This document shows positions 1 through 5,162 of a DNA stretch of 7,807 nucleotides, one piece after another. The notes beneath the pieces are model-generated. The model was given only the letters and a program-made list of their open reading frames with translations, did not search any database and was not told where the DNA came from. This DNA comes from Bacteroidota bacterium (GTDB lineage Bacteria > Bacteroidota > Bacteroidia > Sphingobacteriales > Sphingobacteriaceae): contig JANYAB010000608.1 of NCBI GenBank assembly GCA_025355225.1, positions 1 to 7,807 on the forward strand. Direction: 5' to 3'. Numbering within the stretch: the first letter of the stretch is position 1; each line of letters begins with the position of its first letter. The translations under genes were made by a program, and so were the position numbers.

Positions 1-2
1 CG

Positions 3-674
3 ATAGAATTGGAAAGTTCCTGGCTCGAAGTTTTACATGACGAATTTGAAAAAGATTATATGATCAGGCTCAAACAATTCTTGAAAGAAGAGAAAGAAGC
101 GGGATATAAAATCCACCCAAAAGGCAGCGATATCTTTAACGCATTCAATAGAACGCCGTTTGATAAGCTAAAGGTGCTAATACTTGGTCAGGACCCGTAT
201 CATGGTTATAACCAGGCACATGGGCTATCATTCTCAGTACAAAAAGGGGTTACTCCACCCCCATCGCTCAAAAATATCTACAAAGAACTGGTAACTGATA
301 TACCCGCTTTTGCAATTCCCAATCACGGCGACCTGACCGAATGGGCCGAACAAGGGGTGCTATTACTAAACGCGACGCTAACGGTTAGGGATAGCAGTCC
401 GGCCTCGCATCAGAAAAAAGGATGGGAAGAGTTCACAGATAGAGTGATCAAAATCATTTCGGAAAAGAAAGAAGGTATTGTGTTTATCCTTTGGGGTGCA
501 TTTGCGCAAGCCAAGGCCGAACTCATCGACCCCAAAAAGCATTTCATCATCAAATCTCCGCATCCCTCACCATTCTCAGCTGATCGTGGTTTTTTTGGGT
601 CGAAGCCGTTTTCAAAAACGAATGCTTTTTTAGAAAAAGAGGGCAAGAAGTCTATTGATTGGCAAATTCATTGA
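3..674 (+). CDS. ung: Uracil-DNA glycosylase, family 1 (5' end beyond window)
   Basis: Removes uracil from DNA by cleaving the N-glycosidic bond, the first step of base excision repair of deaminated cytosine or misincorporated dUMP; cytosolic. All family 1 signatures are visible (numbering from the TTG at 9): the water-activating loop GQDPYHG at residues 60-66 with catalytic Asp62, PPSL near 85, the uracil-reading Asn121 in LLLNATLTVR, and the minor-groove loop HPSPFSADRG with catalytic His185. The loop residue that is Leu191 in the E. coli enzyme is Phe189 here. The reading frame stays open to the left edge (Ile-Glu precede the TTG), and the protein aligns with E. coli Ung from close to its N terminus, so only a few residues and the true ATG are missing; the TTG at 9 is probably not the start. 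Ends 8 bp before the convergent lrp-type gene with no terminator between them. Identity is very secure. Confidence 0.97.
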   Translation: MELESSWLEVLHDEFEKDYMIRLKQFLKEEKEAGYKIHPKGSDIFNAFNRTPFDKLKVLILGQDPYHGYNQAHGLSFSVQKGVTPPPSLKNIYKELVTDIPAFAIPNHGDLTEWAEQGVLLLNATLTVRDSSPASHQKKGWEEFTDRVIKIISEKKEGIVFILWGAFAQAKAELIDPKKHFIIKSPHPSPFSADRGFFGSKPFSKTNAFLEKEGKKSIDWQIH

Positions 675-682
675 TTTGAAAA

Positions 683-1153
683 TTAATATTCTAAAGGAAC
701 AATCGGTTCCTTCTTACTCGTCGACATAATCATCATGGTTTGGAATGTTTTTACAACCGGGATACGGCTGATCTTTTCCATGATCAGTTGTTCGTACGAT
801 TTTATGTCGCGGACATAAACTTTTAGTAAAAAATCACACTGACCAGTCACGTGATGGCACTCTGTTATTTCCTTTATCTTTTGTATCTCGTCTAAAAATA
901 CCTGGATAGTATTGTTTTTGTGAAAATCAAGTGATACCTGGATAAAGGTTTTTATACCAAGCCCAAGCTTTTCTTCGTCAACAAGGGCATGATAACTTTT
1001 TATGTATTCCGCATTTTCCAGTTTACGGACACGTTCCAAAGTAGGTGCAGGCGAAAGCCCGATCTCGTTGGAGAGTTGCAGGTTGGTTATTCTTCCGTTT
1101 TCTTGTAAAATCTTAAGAATTTGAAGGTCTATTTTGTCAAGTTCAGCAGCCAT
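683..1153 (-). CDS. Lrp/AsnC family transcriptional regulator
   Basis: A 156-residue DNA-binding regulator with the full two-domain layout of Lrp/AsnC proteins. The N-terminal helix-turn-helix spans about residues 5-60 (LDKIDLQILKILQENGRIT, then recognition helix LSPAPTLERVRKLE at 33-46). The C-terminal RAM effector/oligomerisation domain covers about 67-146, including ECHHVTGQCDFLLKVYVRD at 98-116, which closely matches the E. coli Lrp segment ECHLVSGDFDYLLK. Members form octamers or hexadecamers and usually respond to amino acids; the effector and target genes cannot be read from sequence. The ATG at 1153 fits the family N terminus and lies 8 nt after a good minus-strand -7 element. The gene is divergent from the mntR-type gene and convergent with ung. 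It may autoregulate, as is common in the family, but I see no clear Lrp site. Several Lrp paralogs are expected per Bacteroidota genome, so I give no gene symbol. Confidence 0.93.
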   Translation of the reverse strand: MAAELDKIDLQILKILQENGRITNLQLSNEIGLSPAPTLERVRKLENAEYIKSYHALVDEEKLGLGIKTFIQVSLDFHKNNTIQVFLDEIQKIKEITECHHVTGQCDFLLKVYVRDIKSYEQLIMEKISRIPVVKTFQTMMIMSTSKKEPIVPLEY

Positions 1154-1161
1154 GGTAGGTA

Positions 1162-1169
1162 CAAATATA
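1162..1169 (-). promoter_or_regulatory. Bacteroidota-type -7 element for the lrp-type gene
   Basis: Read on the minus strand this is TATATTTG, an exact match to the Bacteroidota -7 consensus TAnnTTTG. Only 8 nt separate it from the ATG at 1153, so the transcript would have a very short or no leader. I found no convincing TTG-type -33 element at the usual ~19-bp spacing; the nearest TTG (1183-1185) is only 13 bp away. Confidence 0.5.
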
Positions 1170-1237
1170 GTTTTTAGTTAATCAACAGAATAAAATTTCT
1201 TTTAAAACTATTTTAACGAAAATAAATTCTATAAAAT

Positions 1238-1255
1238 ATTTAGACTGATCTAAAT
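1238..1255. promoter_or_regulatory. Palindromic operator, probable MntR/DtxR-family site
   Basis: A perfect inverted repeat with 7-bp arms, ATTTAGA and TCTAAAT, around a CTGA spacer. Its core TTAGN6CTAA resembles operators of the DtxR/IdeR/MntR family, which bind as dimers to TTAG...CTAA-type palindromes. It ends 20 bp before the start codon of a DtxR-family gene and covers where the -33 region would lie relative to the -7 element at 1263-1270, so occupancy would block transcription. Autoregulation of the operon by metal-loaded repressor is the natural inference. Confidence 0.7.
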
Positions 1256-1259
1256 TTAT

Positions 1260-1277
1260 TATTAGATTTGTTTAAAT
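1260..1277. promoter_or_regulatory. Second, degenerate operator copy over the mntR start
   Basis: TATTAGA-TTTG-TTTAAAT repeats the layout of the palindrome at 1238-1255 with the same 7-4-7 geometry. Three of the 14 arm positions differ: two outer bases in the left arm and one base in the right arm. It starts exactly 22 bp after the first copy, about two helical turns, and overlaps both the -7 element and the start codon. This could be a second dimer site on the same DNA face. In such AT-rich DNA chance similarity is possible. Confidence 0.35.
1263..1270 (+). promoter_or_regulatory. Bacteroidota-type -7 element for the mntR-mntH operon
   Basis: TAGATTTG matches TAnnTTTG exactly and lies 5 nt before the ATG at 1276, so the operon mRNA would be leaderless or nearly so. 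No Shine-Dalgarno sequence is present, as usual in this phylum. A -33 element is not evident; its expected position falls inside the palindrome at 1238-1255, consistent with a repressible promoter. Confidence 0.5.
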
Positions 1278-1926
1278 GAATACATTTACCGAAGAAAATT
1301 ATTTAAAGGCAATTTATCATCTCTCGCTGCAGTCAGGCAGTGTCAGTACCAACCAGATAGCGGCTTCTTTAAGCACTAAAGCAGCCTCGGTAACGGATAT
1401 GCTTAAAAAACTGGCCGAAAAGGAATTGATCAATTACACCAAATACCAGGGTGTAACACTTACCTCTCCGGGCGAAAAAATCGCCATTAGCATTATAAGA
1501 AAACATCGTCTTTGGGAATATTTCCTGGTCGAAAAACTCAATTTCAAATGGGATGAGGTTCATGATGTGGCCGAAGAGCTGGAACATATTTCCTCGAAAG
1601 ATCTGATAGATCGCCTTGATGACTTCATGGGGCATCCAAAATACGACCCCCATGGCGACCCTATACCTGATAGCAGCGGAAAGTTTAAAACCCACGAATT
1701 GAAACCCATTTCGGCATTGGCGGCAAATGAAATCGGCGTTGTTTCGGGCGTACGGGAGCACTCGCCTGCATTTTTGCAATATCTTGAAAAAGTGCAGCTG
1801 ATTATCGGCAGAAAAATAAAAGTGATAGAAATTAATGATTACGACCACTCGGTTATTTTACTGGTTGAGGACAAAAAAATACAGATCAGCCGCGAAGTAG
1901 CTAATAATTTGCTGATCACACGATGA
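1276..1926 (+). CDS. mntR: DtxR/MntR-family metal-dependent repressor, likely Mn-responsive
   Basis: A 216-residue metalloregulator predicted to bind DNA when loaded with Mn2+ (or Fe2+) and repress metal uptake. Domains: winged helix-turn-helix at about 3-65 (TEENYLKAIY, recognition helix AASVTDMLKKL), metal-binding/dimerisation domain at about 66-125, and a C-terminal SH3-like/FeoA domain at about 145-215. By alignment with DtxR, the ligands are His77 and Glu81 (RKHRLWE), His96, Glu100, Glu103 and His104 (EVHDVAEELEHIS). Glu100 occupies the position of Cys102 in iron-sensing DtxR but Glu99 in manganese-sensing B. subtilis MntR, which favours manganese. Asn8 stands at the site of DtxR Met10/MntR Asp8, and Lys11 replaces MntR Glu11, so the second metal position is not canonical. 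The protein combines MntR-like ligands with the long DtxR-like architecture. It overlaps the transporter gene by 4 bp and has a palindromic operator upstream. Family assignment is secure; metal specificity is inferred. Confidence 0.93.
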   Translation: MNTFTEENYLKAIYHLSLQSGSVSTNQIAASLSTKAASVTDMLKKLAEKELINYTKYQGVTLTSPGEKIAISIIRKHRLWEYFLVEKLNFKWDEVHDVAEELEHISSKDLIDRLDDFMGHPKYDPHGDPIPDSSGKFKTHELKPISALAANEIGVVSGVREHSPAFLQYLEKVQLIIGRKIKVIEINDYDHSVILLVEDKKIQISREVANNLLITR

Positions 1927-3827
1927 ATAATAAACCGAACCATTCATTAAGTAATGTTCACAGTTCCGTCAGCACCGAAAACAAAATAGGCTGGCGTAAA
2001 TTACTGGCTTTTGTTGGTCCTGCTTATCTTGTTAGTGTTGGTTACATGGACCCTGGCAACTGGGCAACTGACATAGCCGGCGGCAGCGCATTTGGTTACC
2101 GGCTGATATGGATATTGTTTGTATCCAACCTGATAGCACTTTTACTGCAATCGTTAAGTGCCCGTTTAGGTATTGTGCGCGGACTCGACCTTGCCCAAGC
2201 CTCAAAAAATACATTCCCCCGCTTTGTAAATTTTTGCCTTTATATACTGGCACAGATCGCTATTATAGCTTGTGATCTGGCCGAAATTATCGGCATGGCT
2301 ATCGGCTTACAATTATTATTCCACCTGCCGCTGATATGGGGCGTATCACTCACCATCACCGATACGGTGCTGATGCTGTTCCTGATGAATCGCGGAATGC
2401 GCAAGCTGGAGGTTTTCATTATGTCGATGATATTTATTATCGGCCTCTCCTACCTGATCGAAATGTTTATCGTTCAGCCTGATGTTTTGGAAATAGCGAA
2501 AGGCTTTATTCCGAATAACTTATTTAAAAGAGATTTGGCAAGCCAGGAAATGTTGTACATATCCATTGGTATAATCGGTGCCACTGTAATGCCGCATAAC
2601 TTATACTTGCATTCGTCGCTGGTTCAAACCCGTAAAATAAACCGGTCGGATGAGGGTATTAAGTCGGCTATTAGATTTAACCTGTTTGATACTACGATCG
2701 CTCTAAACCTTGCATTTTTAGTGAACGCGGCCATACTGATACTGGCTGCAAGCGCATTTTTTAAAAACGGTTATTTTAAGGTTGCCGAAATACAGGATGC
2801 TTATAAAATACTGGCACATATTTTTGGCTCGTTTGCGCCCGCTGTATTTGCAATCGCCTTAATAGCATCCGGGCAAAGTTCAACTATTACCGGAACGCTT
2901 GCCGGCCAAATTATTATGGAAGGGCATATCAACTTGCGTATTGAGCCCTGGCTGCGCCGCTTGTTAACGCGCCTGCTGGCTATAGTGCCAGCAGTGTTCA
3001 CCATAATTTATTTCGGGGAAAATGGCCTTGGTAACCTCATCATATTAAGCCAGGTTGTGCTTAGCCTTCAACTGGGTTTTGCAGTTATTCCCCTTATTCA
3101 CTTTACATCCGATCGTAAACGAATGGGTAAATTTGCTATCAGTTTAAAAGTAAAAATATTGGCCTGGACAAGCGCAGTTCTCATCATTGGTCTGAACGCA
3201 AAATTAGTTGTCGATCAAATTCATGTCTGGATAAAACAGTACCCGGCGGCGGCTATATGGATTTATGCGCTGGTAGTGCCTGTTACTATTGCCATTGCAG
3301 GTTTGCTGCTTTATGTGTTTTTAAAACCTATGCTTTTTAAACATAAGGACAGGCCGGCAGTAGTGCCGCACGGTGTTGCTGAATCCATAACCGAACTTAC
3401 ACCGGTTCTTTATAAAAACATAGGTGTCACAATTGATTTTTCAAAAAACGATCGGGATTGCATCCGCCATGCCATTATGCAGGGTGGCCCTCAGGCTAAA
3501 TATGTATTGATACACGTGGTTGAAACAGCAGGTGCGCGCTATTATGGCACCGATGTAATGGACCACGAAACACAAAGCGATGCAGATAACCTAAATAAGT
3601 ATGTTAAGTCATTAAAACAAATGGGGTATCATGCCGCGGGTAAAATAGGATATGGAAGGGCGGCAAACTCCATAGCCGAAATTGTAAATAATGAAAACAT
3701 TGACTTTATTGTAATGGGTTCGCACGGGCATAAAGTAATAAAGGACCTTATTTTTGGAACTACAGTTAACTCTGTGCGCCACCTGGTGAATGTGCCGGTG
3801 CTGATAGTTAAACCTAACACAAAATAA
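1923..3827 (+). CDS. mntH: Nramp (MntH) Mn2+/Fe2+ transporter fused to a C-terminal Usp domain
   Basis: A proton-coupled divalent metal importer of the inner membrane, 634 residues against 412 for E. coli MntH. The Nramp core (about 25-435) has both metal-binding motifs: DPGN at 43-46 in TM1, and the unwound TM6 motif with Ala220 and Met223 in GATVMPHN, whose Met favours Mn2+/Fe2+ over Ca2+/Mg2+. E. coli MntH ends at TM11, matched here by 411-436; this protein adds a further hydrophobic helix at about 440-468. A charged linker then leads to a universal-stress-protein domain (about 494-632) with Asp505 after its first strand and a perfect nucleotide motif G-2x-G-9x-G-T (Gly599, Gly602, Gly612, Thr613). 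Twelve helices with a cytosolic N terminus would leave the Usp domain in the cytosol, where ATP is. Start ATG overlaps the mntR stop (ATGA), implying translational coupling and shared repression. The Usp domain may regulate transport by nucleotide or stress state; this is inference. Confidence 0.95.
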   Translation: MNNKPNHSLSNVHSSVSTENKIGWRKLLAFVGPAYLVSVGYMDPGNWATDIAGGSAFGYRLIWILFVSNLIALLLQSLSARLGIVRGLDLAQASKNTFPRFVNFCLYILAQIAIIACDLAEIIGMAIGLQLLFHLPLIWGVSLTITDTVLMLFLMNRGMRKLEVFIMSMIFIIGLSYLIEMFIVQPDVLEIAKGFIPNNLFKRDLASQEMLYISIGIIGATVMPHNLYLHSSLVQTRKINRSDEGIKSAIRFNLFDTTIALNLAFLVNAAILILAASAFFKNGYFKVAEIQDAYKILAHIFGSFAPAVFAIALIASGQSSTITGTLAGQIIMEGHINLRIEPWLRRLLTRLLAIVPAVFTIIYFGENGLGNLIILSQVVLSLQLGFAVIPLIHFTSDRKRMGKFAISLKVKILAWTSAVLIIGLNAKLVVDQIHVWIKQYPAAAIWIYALVVPVTIAIAGLLLYVFLKPMLFKHKDRPAVVPHGVAESITELTPVLYKNIGVTIDFSKNDRDCIRHAIMQGGPQAKYVLIHVVETAGARYYGTDVMDHETQSDADNLNKYVKSLKQMGYHAAGKIGYGRAANSIAEIVNNENIDFIVMGSHGHKVIKDLIFGTTVNSVRHLVNVPVLIVKPNTK

Positions 3828-3858
3828 ATAGTTGCATATTTGCATCAAAGTTGCAGAG

Positions 3859-4308
3859 ATGAGCCAGGATCTATATATAAAGAATAAAAAAGCCTATTTT
3901 GAATATTCTATACTCGATAAATATATTGCAGGATTAAAGTTGCTTGGGACAGAAATAAAATCTATCCGCGAAGGCAAGGCTAACCTGAATGATGCCTTTT
4001 GTACATTTATTGATAACCAGTTATATGTACGCAACCTGCATATTGCGGAATATTCCTTCGGCTCATTTTATAACCATGAAGCTAAGCGCGACCGTATTTT
4101 GCTGCTCAACAAAAAAGAGCTTAAAAAACTGCAAACACGCGGGGAAGAAAAAGGATTGACCATAGTACCGCTTGCGCTCTTCATCAGCGAACGCGGCTTT
4201 GCCAAATTGGAAATAGGCCTTGCCCAGGGTAAAAAGACTTTCGATAAGCGCGAAACCATGAAGGAACGGGATACGAAGGTGGAGATGGAAAGAGCGATGA
4301 AGAGATAG
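3859..4308 (+). CDS. smpB: SsrA (tmRNA)-binding protein SmpB
   Basis: Binds the tRNA-like domain of tmRNA and brings it to stalled ribosomes for trans-translation, tagging the unfinished peptide and freeing the ribosome; cytosolic. The 149-residue product has the family hallmarks: N-terminal IKNKKAYFEY, LLGTEIKSIREGKANLND (29-45), the LLLNKKEL segment (81-88), and the basic tail with GKKTFDKR (124-131), KERD and MKR, which inserts into the mRNA channel. The tail position occupied by His136 in E. coli is Phe128 here, still aromatic. I chose the ATG at 3859 because an upstream TTG at 3832 would add nine residues (MHICIKVAE) with no family counterpart. It lies 31 bp downstream of mntH with no terminator between, so read-through from the metal operon is possible. 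The tmRNA gene ssrA is not in the window. Confidence 0.96.
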   Translation: MSQDLYIKNKKAYFEYSILDKYIAGLKLLGTEIKSIREGKANLNDAFCTFIDNQLYVRNLHIAEYSFGSFYNHEAKRDRILLLNKKELKKLQTRGEEKGLTIVPLALFISERGFAKLEIGLAQGKKTFDKRETMKERDTKVEMERAMKR

Positions 4309-4309
4309 T

Positions 4310-4371
4310 AGCCCCCTGGCCCCCTAAAGGGGGATAAAATCGCAATTGTTCCCCTTTAGGGGTTAGGGGCT
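4310..4371. repeat. Nested inverted repeat between convergent smpB and pcm (REP/MITE-like, possible terminator)
   Basis: A 62-bp imperfect palindrome occupies essentially the whole intergenic space, from 1 bp after the smpB stop to 1 bp before the end of pcm. The left arm (4310-4334) begins AGCCCCCTGGCCCCC and the right arm (4349-4371) ends GGGGTTAGGGGCT; they pair with a few bulges around an AT-rich spacer containing CAATTG. Each arm also holds its own small hairpin: CCCCCTAAAGGGGG at 4320-4333 and CCCCTTTAGGGG at 4351-4362. On the + strand it is followed by TTTT (4371-4374), so it could end smpB transcription; no T run follows on the minus strand. From memory, very similar AGCCCC...TAAAGGGG elements recur between convergent genes in Bacteroidota genomes, suggesting a dispersed non-coding repeat. 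Confidence 0.75.
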
Positions 4372-4372
4372 T

Positions 4373-5029
4373 TTACCAAGCTTTATCCCCTACCAACGGT
4401 ACAAACCTAAAGGTATCCAAAACGTGCTTTTCGTAATCGTTCTCTCCCATTTTCAGTATCGTCACCATTTTTTGCGATTCGTTATCACCTACCGGTATTA
4501 CCAATATACCTCCTATTTTTAGTTGTTTCAGCAAAACCTCGGGCACCAGGGGGGCGCCTGCGGTAACGATTATCTTATCATAAGGCGCATGTTCGGCTAT
4601 GCCCTTTGAACCGTCGCCCAAAAAGAATTTTGGTTTATAACCCATATAGGGTAAAACTTGTATAGTGCGCTGGTATAATTTCTCCTGCCGTTCAATGGTA
4701 TACACCTCGGCGCCAAACTCTAATAAAATACACGACTGATACCCCGAACCCGTCCCTATCTCGAGTACCTTGTCTCCCTTTTTTATATGCAGTAATTGCG
4801 TTTGATAAGCAACGGTGTAAGGTTGCGATATGGTTTGCCCCTCACCTATCGGGAAGGCAATATCCCTATAGGCCTGATTCCAAAAAGTCTCATCAAAAAA
4901 GAAATGCCGTGGTACTTTTCCAATAGCTTTTAATACTTGCTCATCTTCAATACCCTTTTTCTTTAATATTTCAACCAGTTGTTTTCGGGCGCCCTGCTCA
5001 CGGTAATTATCTACGTATTTATAAGCCAT
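4373..5029 (-). CDS. pcm: Protein-L-isoaspartate O-methyltransferase
   Basis: Methylates abnormal L-isoaspartyl residues using S-adenosylmethionine, starting their repair to aspartate in aged proteins; cytosolic, with no signal peptide. The 218-residue product has the PCMT landmarks: KVPRHFF at 38-44, the isoaspartate-binding segment GEGQTISQPYTVA at 62-74, SAM motif I VLEIGTGSGYQ at 88-98, the acidic end of the next strand (TIER at 111-114), motif II YDKIIVTAGAP at 150-160, a GGILVIPVG strand at 173-181 and the C-terminal FRFVPLVGDKAW. Length fits the family (208 residues in E. coli). The ATG at 5029 sits 8 nt after a good -7 element. Its 3' end abuts the nested palindrome shared with smpB. 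In E. coli pcm is near surE and rpoS; that context is absent here. Confidence 0.96.
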   Translation of the reverse strand: MAYKYVDNYREQGARKQLVEILKKKGIEDEQVLKAIGKVPRHFFFDETFWNQAYRDIAFPIGEGQTISQPYTVAYQTQLLHIKKGDKVLEIGTGSGYQSCILLEFGAEVYTIERQEKLYQRTIQVLPYMGYKPKFFLGDGSKGIAEHAPYDKIIVTAGAPLVPEVLLKQLKIGGILVIPVGDNESQKMVTILKMGENDYEKHVLDTFRFVPLVGDKAW

Positions 5030-5162
5030 TCTGTAGGCAAAGTTATATAAAAAGCGTCTTCTTACCTGTGATAAATGCTTTCATTTATTAACAACTATAT
5101 CCAAATTTTGCTTTATTTTGTAGCGAAAGCGTAGTTAATTACGTAAGACCTAAAAAGACCTT
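5030..5162. other. Divergent intergenic region between pcm and the lipoprotein gene
   Basis: A 133-bp AT-rich non-coding region that should hold promoters for both flanking genes. Besides the pcm -7 element it contains an imperfect 14-bp palindrome at 5130-5143 (CGTAGTTAATTACG, 12 of 14 positions symmetric) and a direct repeat of AAGACCT at 5145-5151 and 5155-5161, exactly 10 bp apart and ending 1 bp before the lipoprotein start codon. TATTTTG at 5114-5120 is one base short of the Bacteroidota -7 consensus and is a weak candidate for the lipoprotein gene, which would then have a leader of about 40 nt. I see no riboswitch, small RNA or overlooked ORF. Confidence 0.4.
5038..5045 (-). promoter_or_regulatory. 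Bacteroidota-type -7 element for pcm
   Basis: Minus-strand reading is TAACTTTG, an exact TAnnTTTG match, preceded by more TA-rich sequence. It lies 8 nt before the pcm ATG, the same spacing as for the lrp-type gene. No TTG-like -33 box is apparent at about 19 bp upstream. Confidence 0.5.

Noticed and set aside
9..11. TTG at 9 as the ung start
   Set aside because: The frame is open to the window edge and the family normally has several more residues before the SWLEVL segment.
607..631. Hairpin CGTTTT-CA-AAAACG followed by six Ts, resembling a terminator
   Set aside because: It lies inside ung about 45 bp before the stop, the stem is mostly A-T pairs, and it is explained by coding sequence.
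1154..1275. Manganese riboswitch (yybP-ykoY type) before the mntR-mntH operon
   Set aside because: The region is too short and too AT-rich, with no conserved paired helices, and the likely promoter is only 5 nt from the start codon.
1369..1848. Long antisense open frame opposite mntR
   Set aside because: It is a shadow of a well-conserved gene, with no family resemblance and no promoter signal. The same holds for the other antisense frames opposite ung, mntH, smpB and priA.
3835..3842. CATATTTG as a -7 element for smpB
   Set aside because: It misses the first T of TAnnTTTG and has no -33 partner, and smpB may simply be read through from mntH 31 bp upstream. TTGCA occurs three times nearby (3832, 3840, 3851), but this is too short to interpret.
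3832..3858. Upstream TTG extension of smpB adding nine residues
   Set aside because: The added residues have no counterpart in SmpB and the segment looks like promoter or leader DNA; the ATG at 3859 gives the family N terminus.
5123..5130. CGAAAG-type mini-hairpin (GCGAAAGC) as a regulatory RNA structure
   Set aside because: The stem is only two base pairs and cannot be extended, so it is probably chance.
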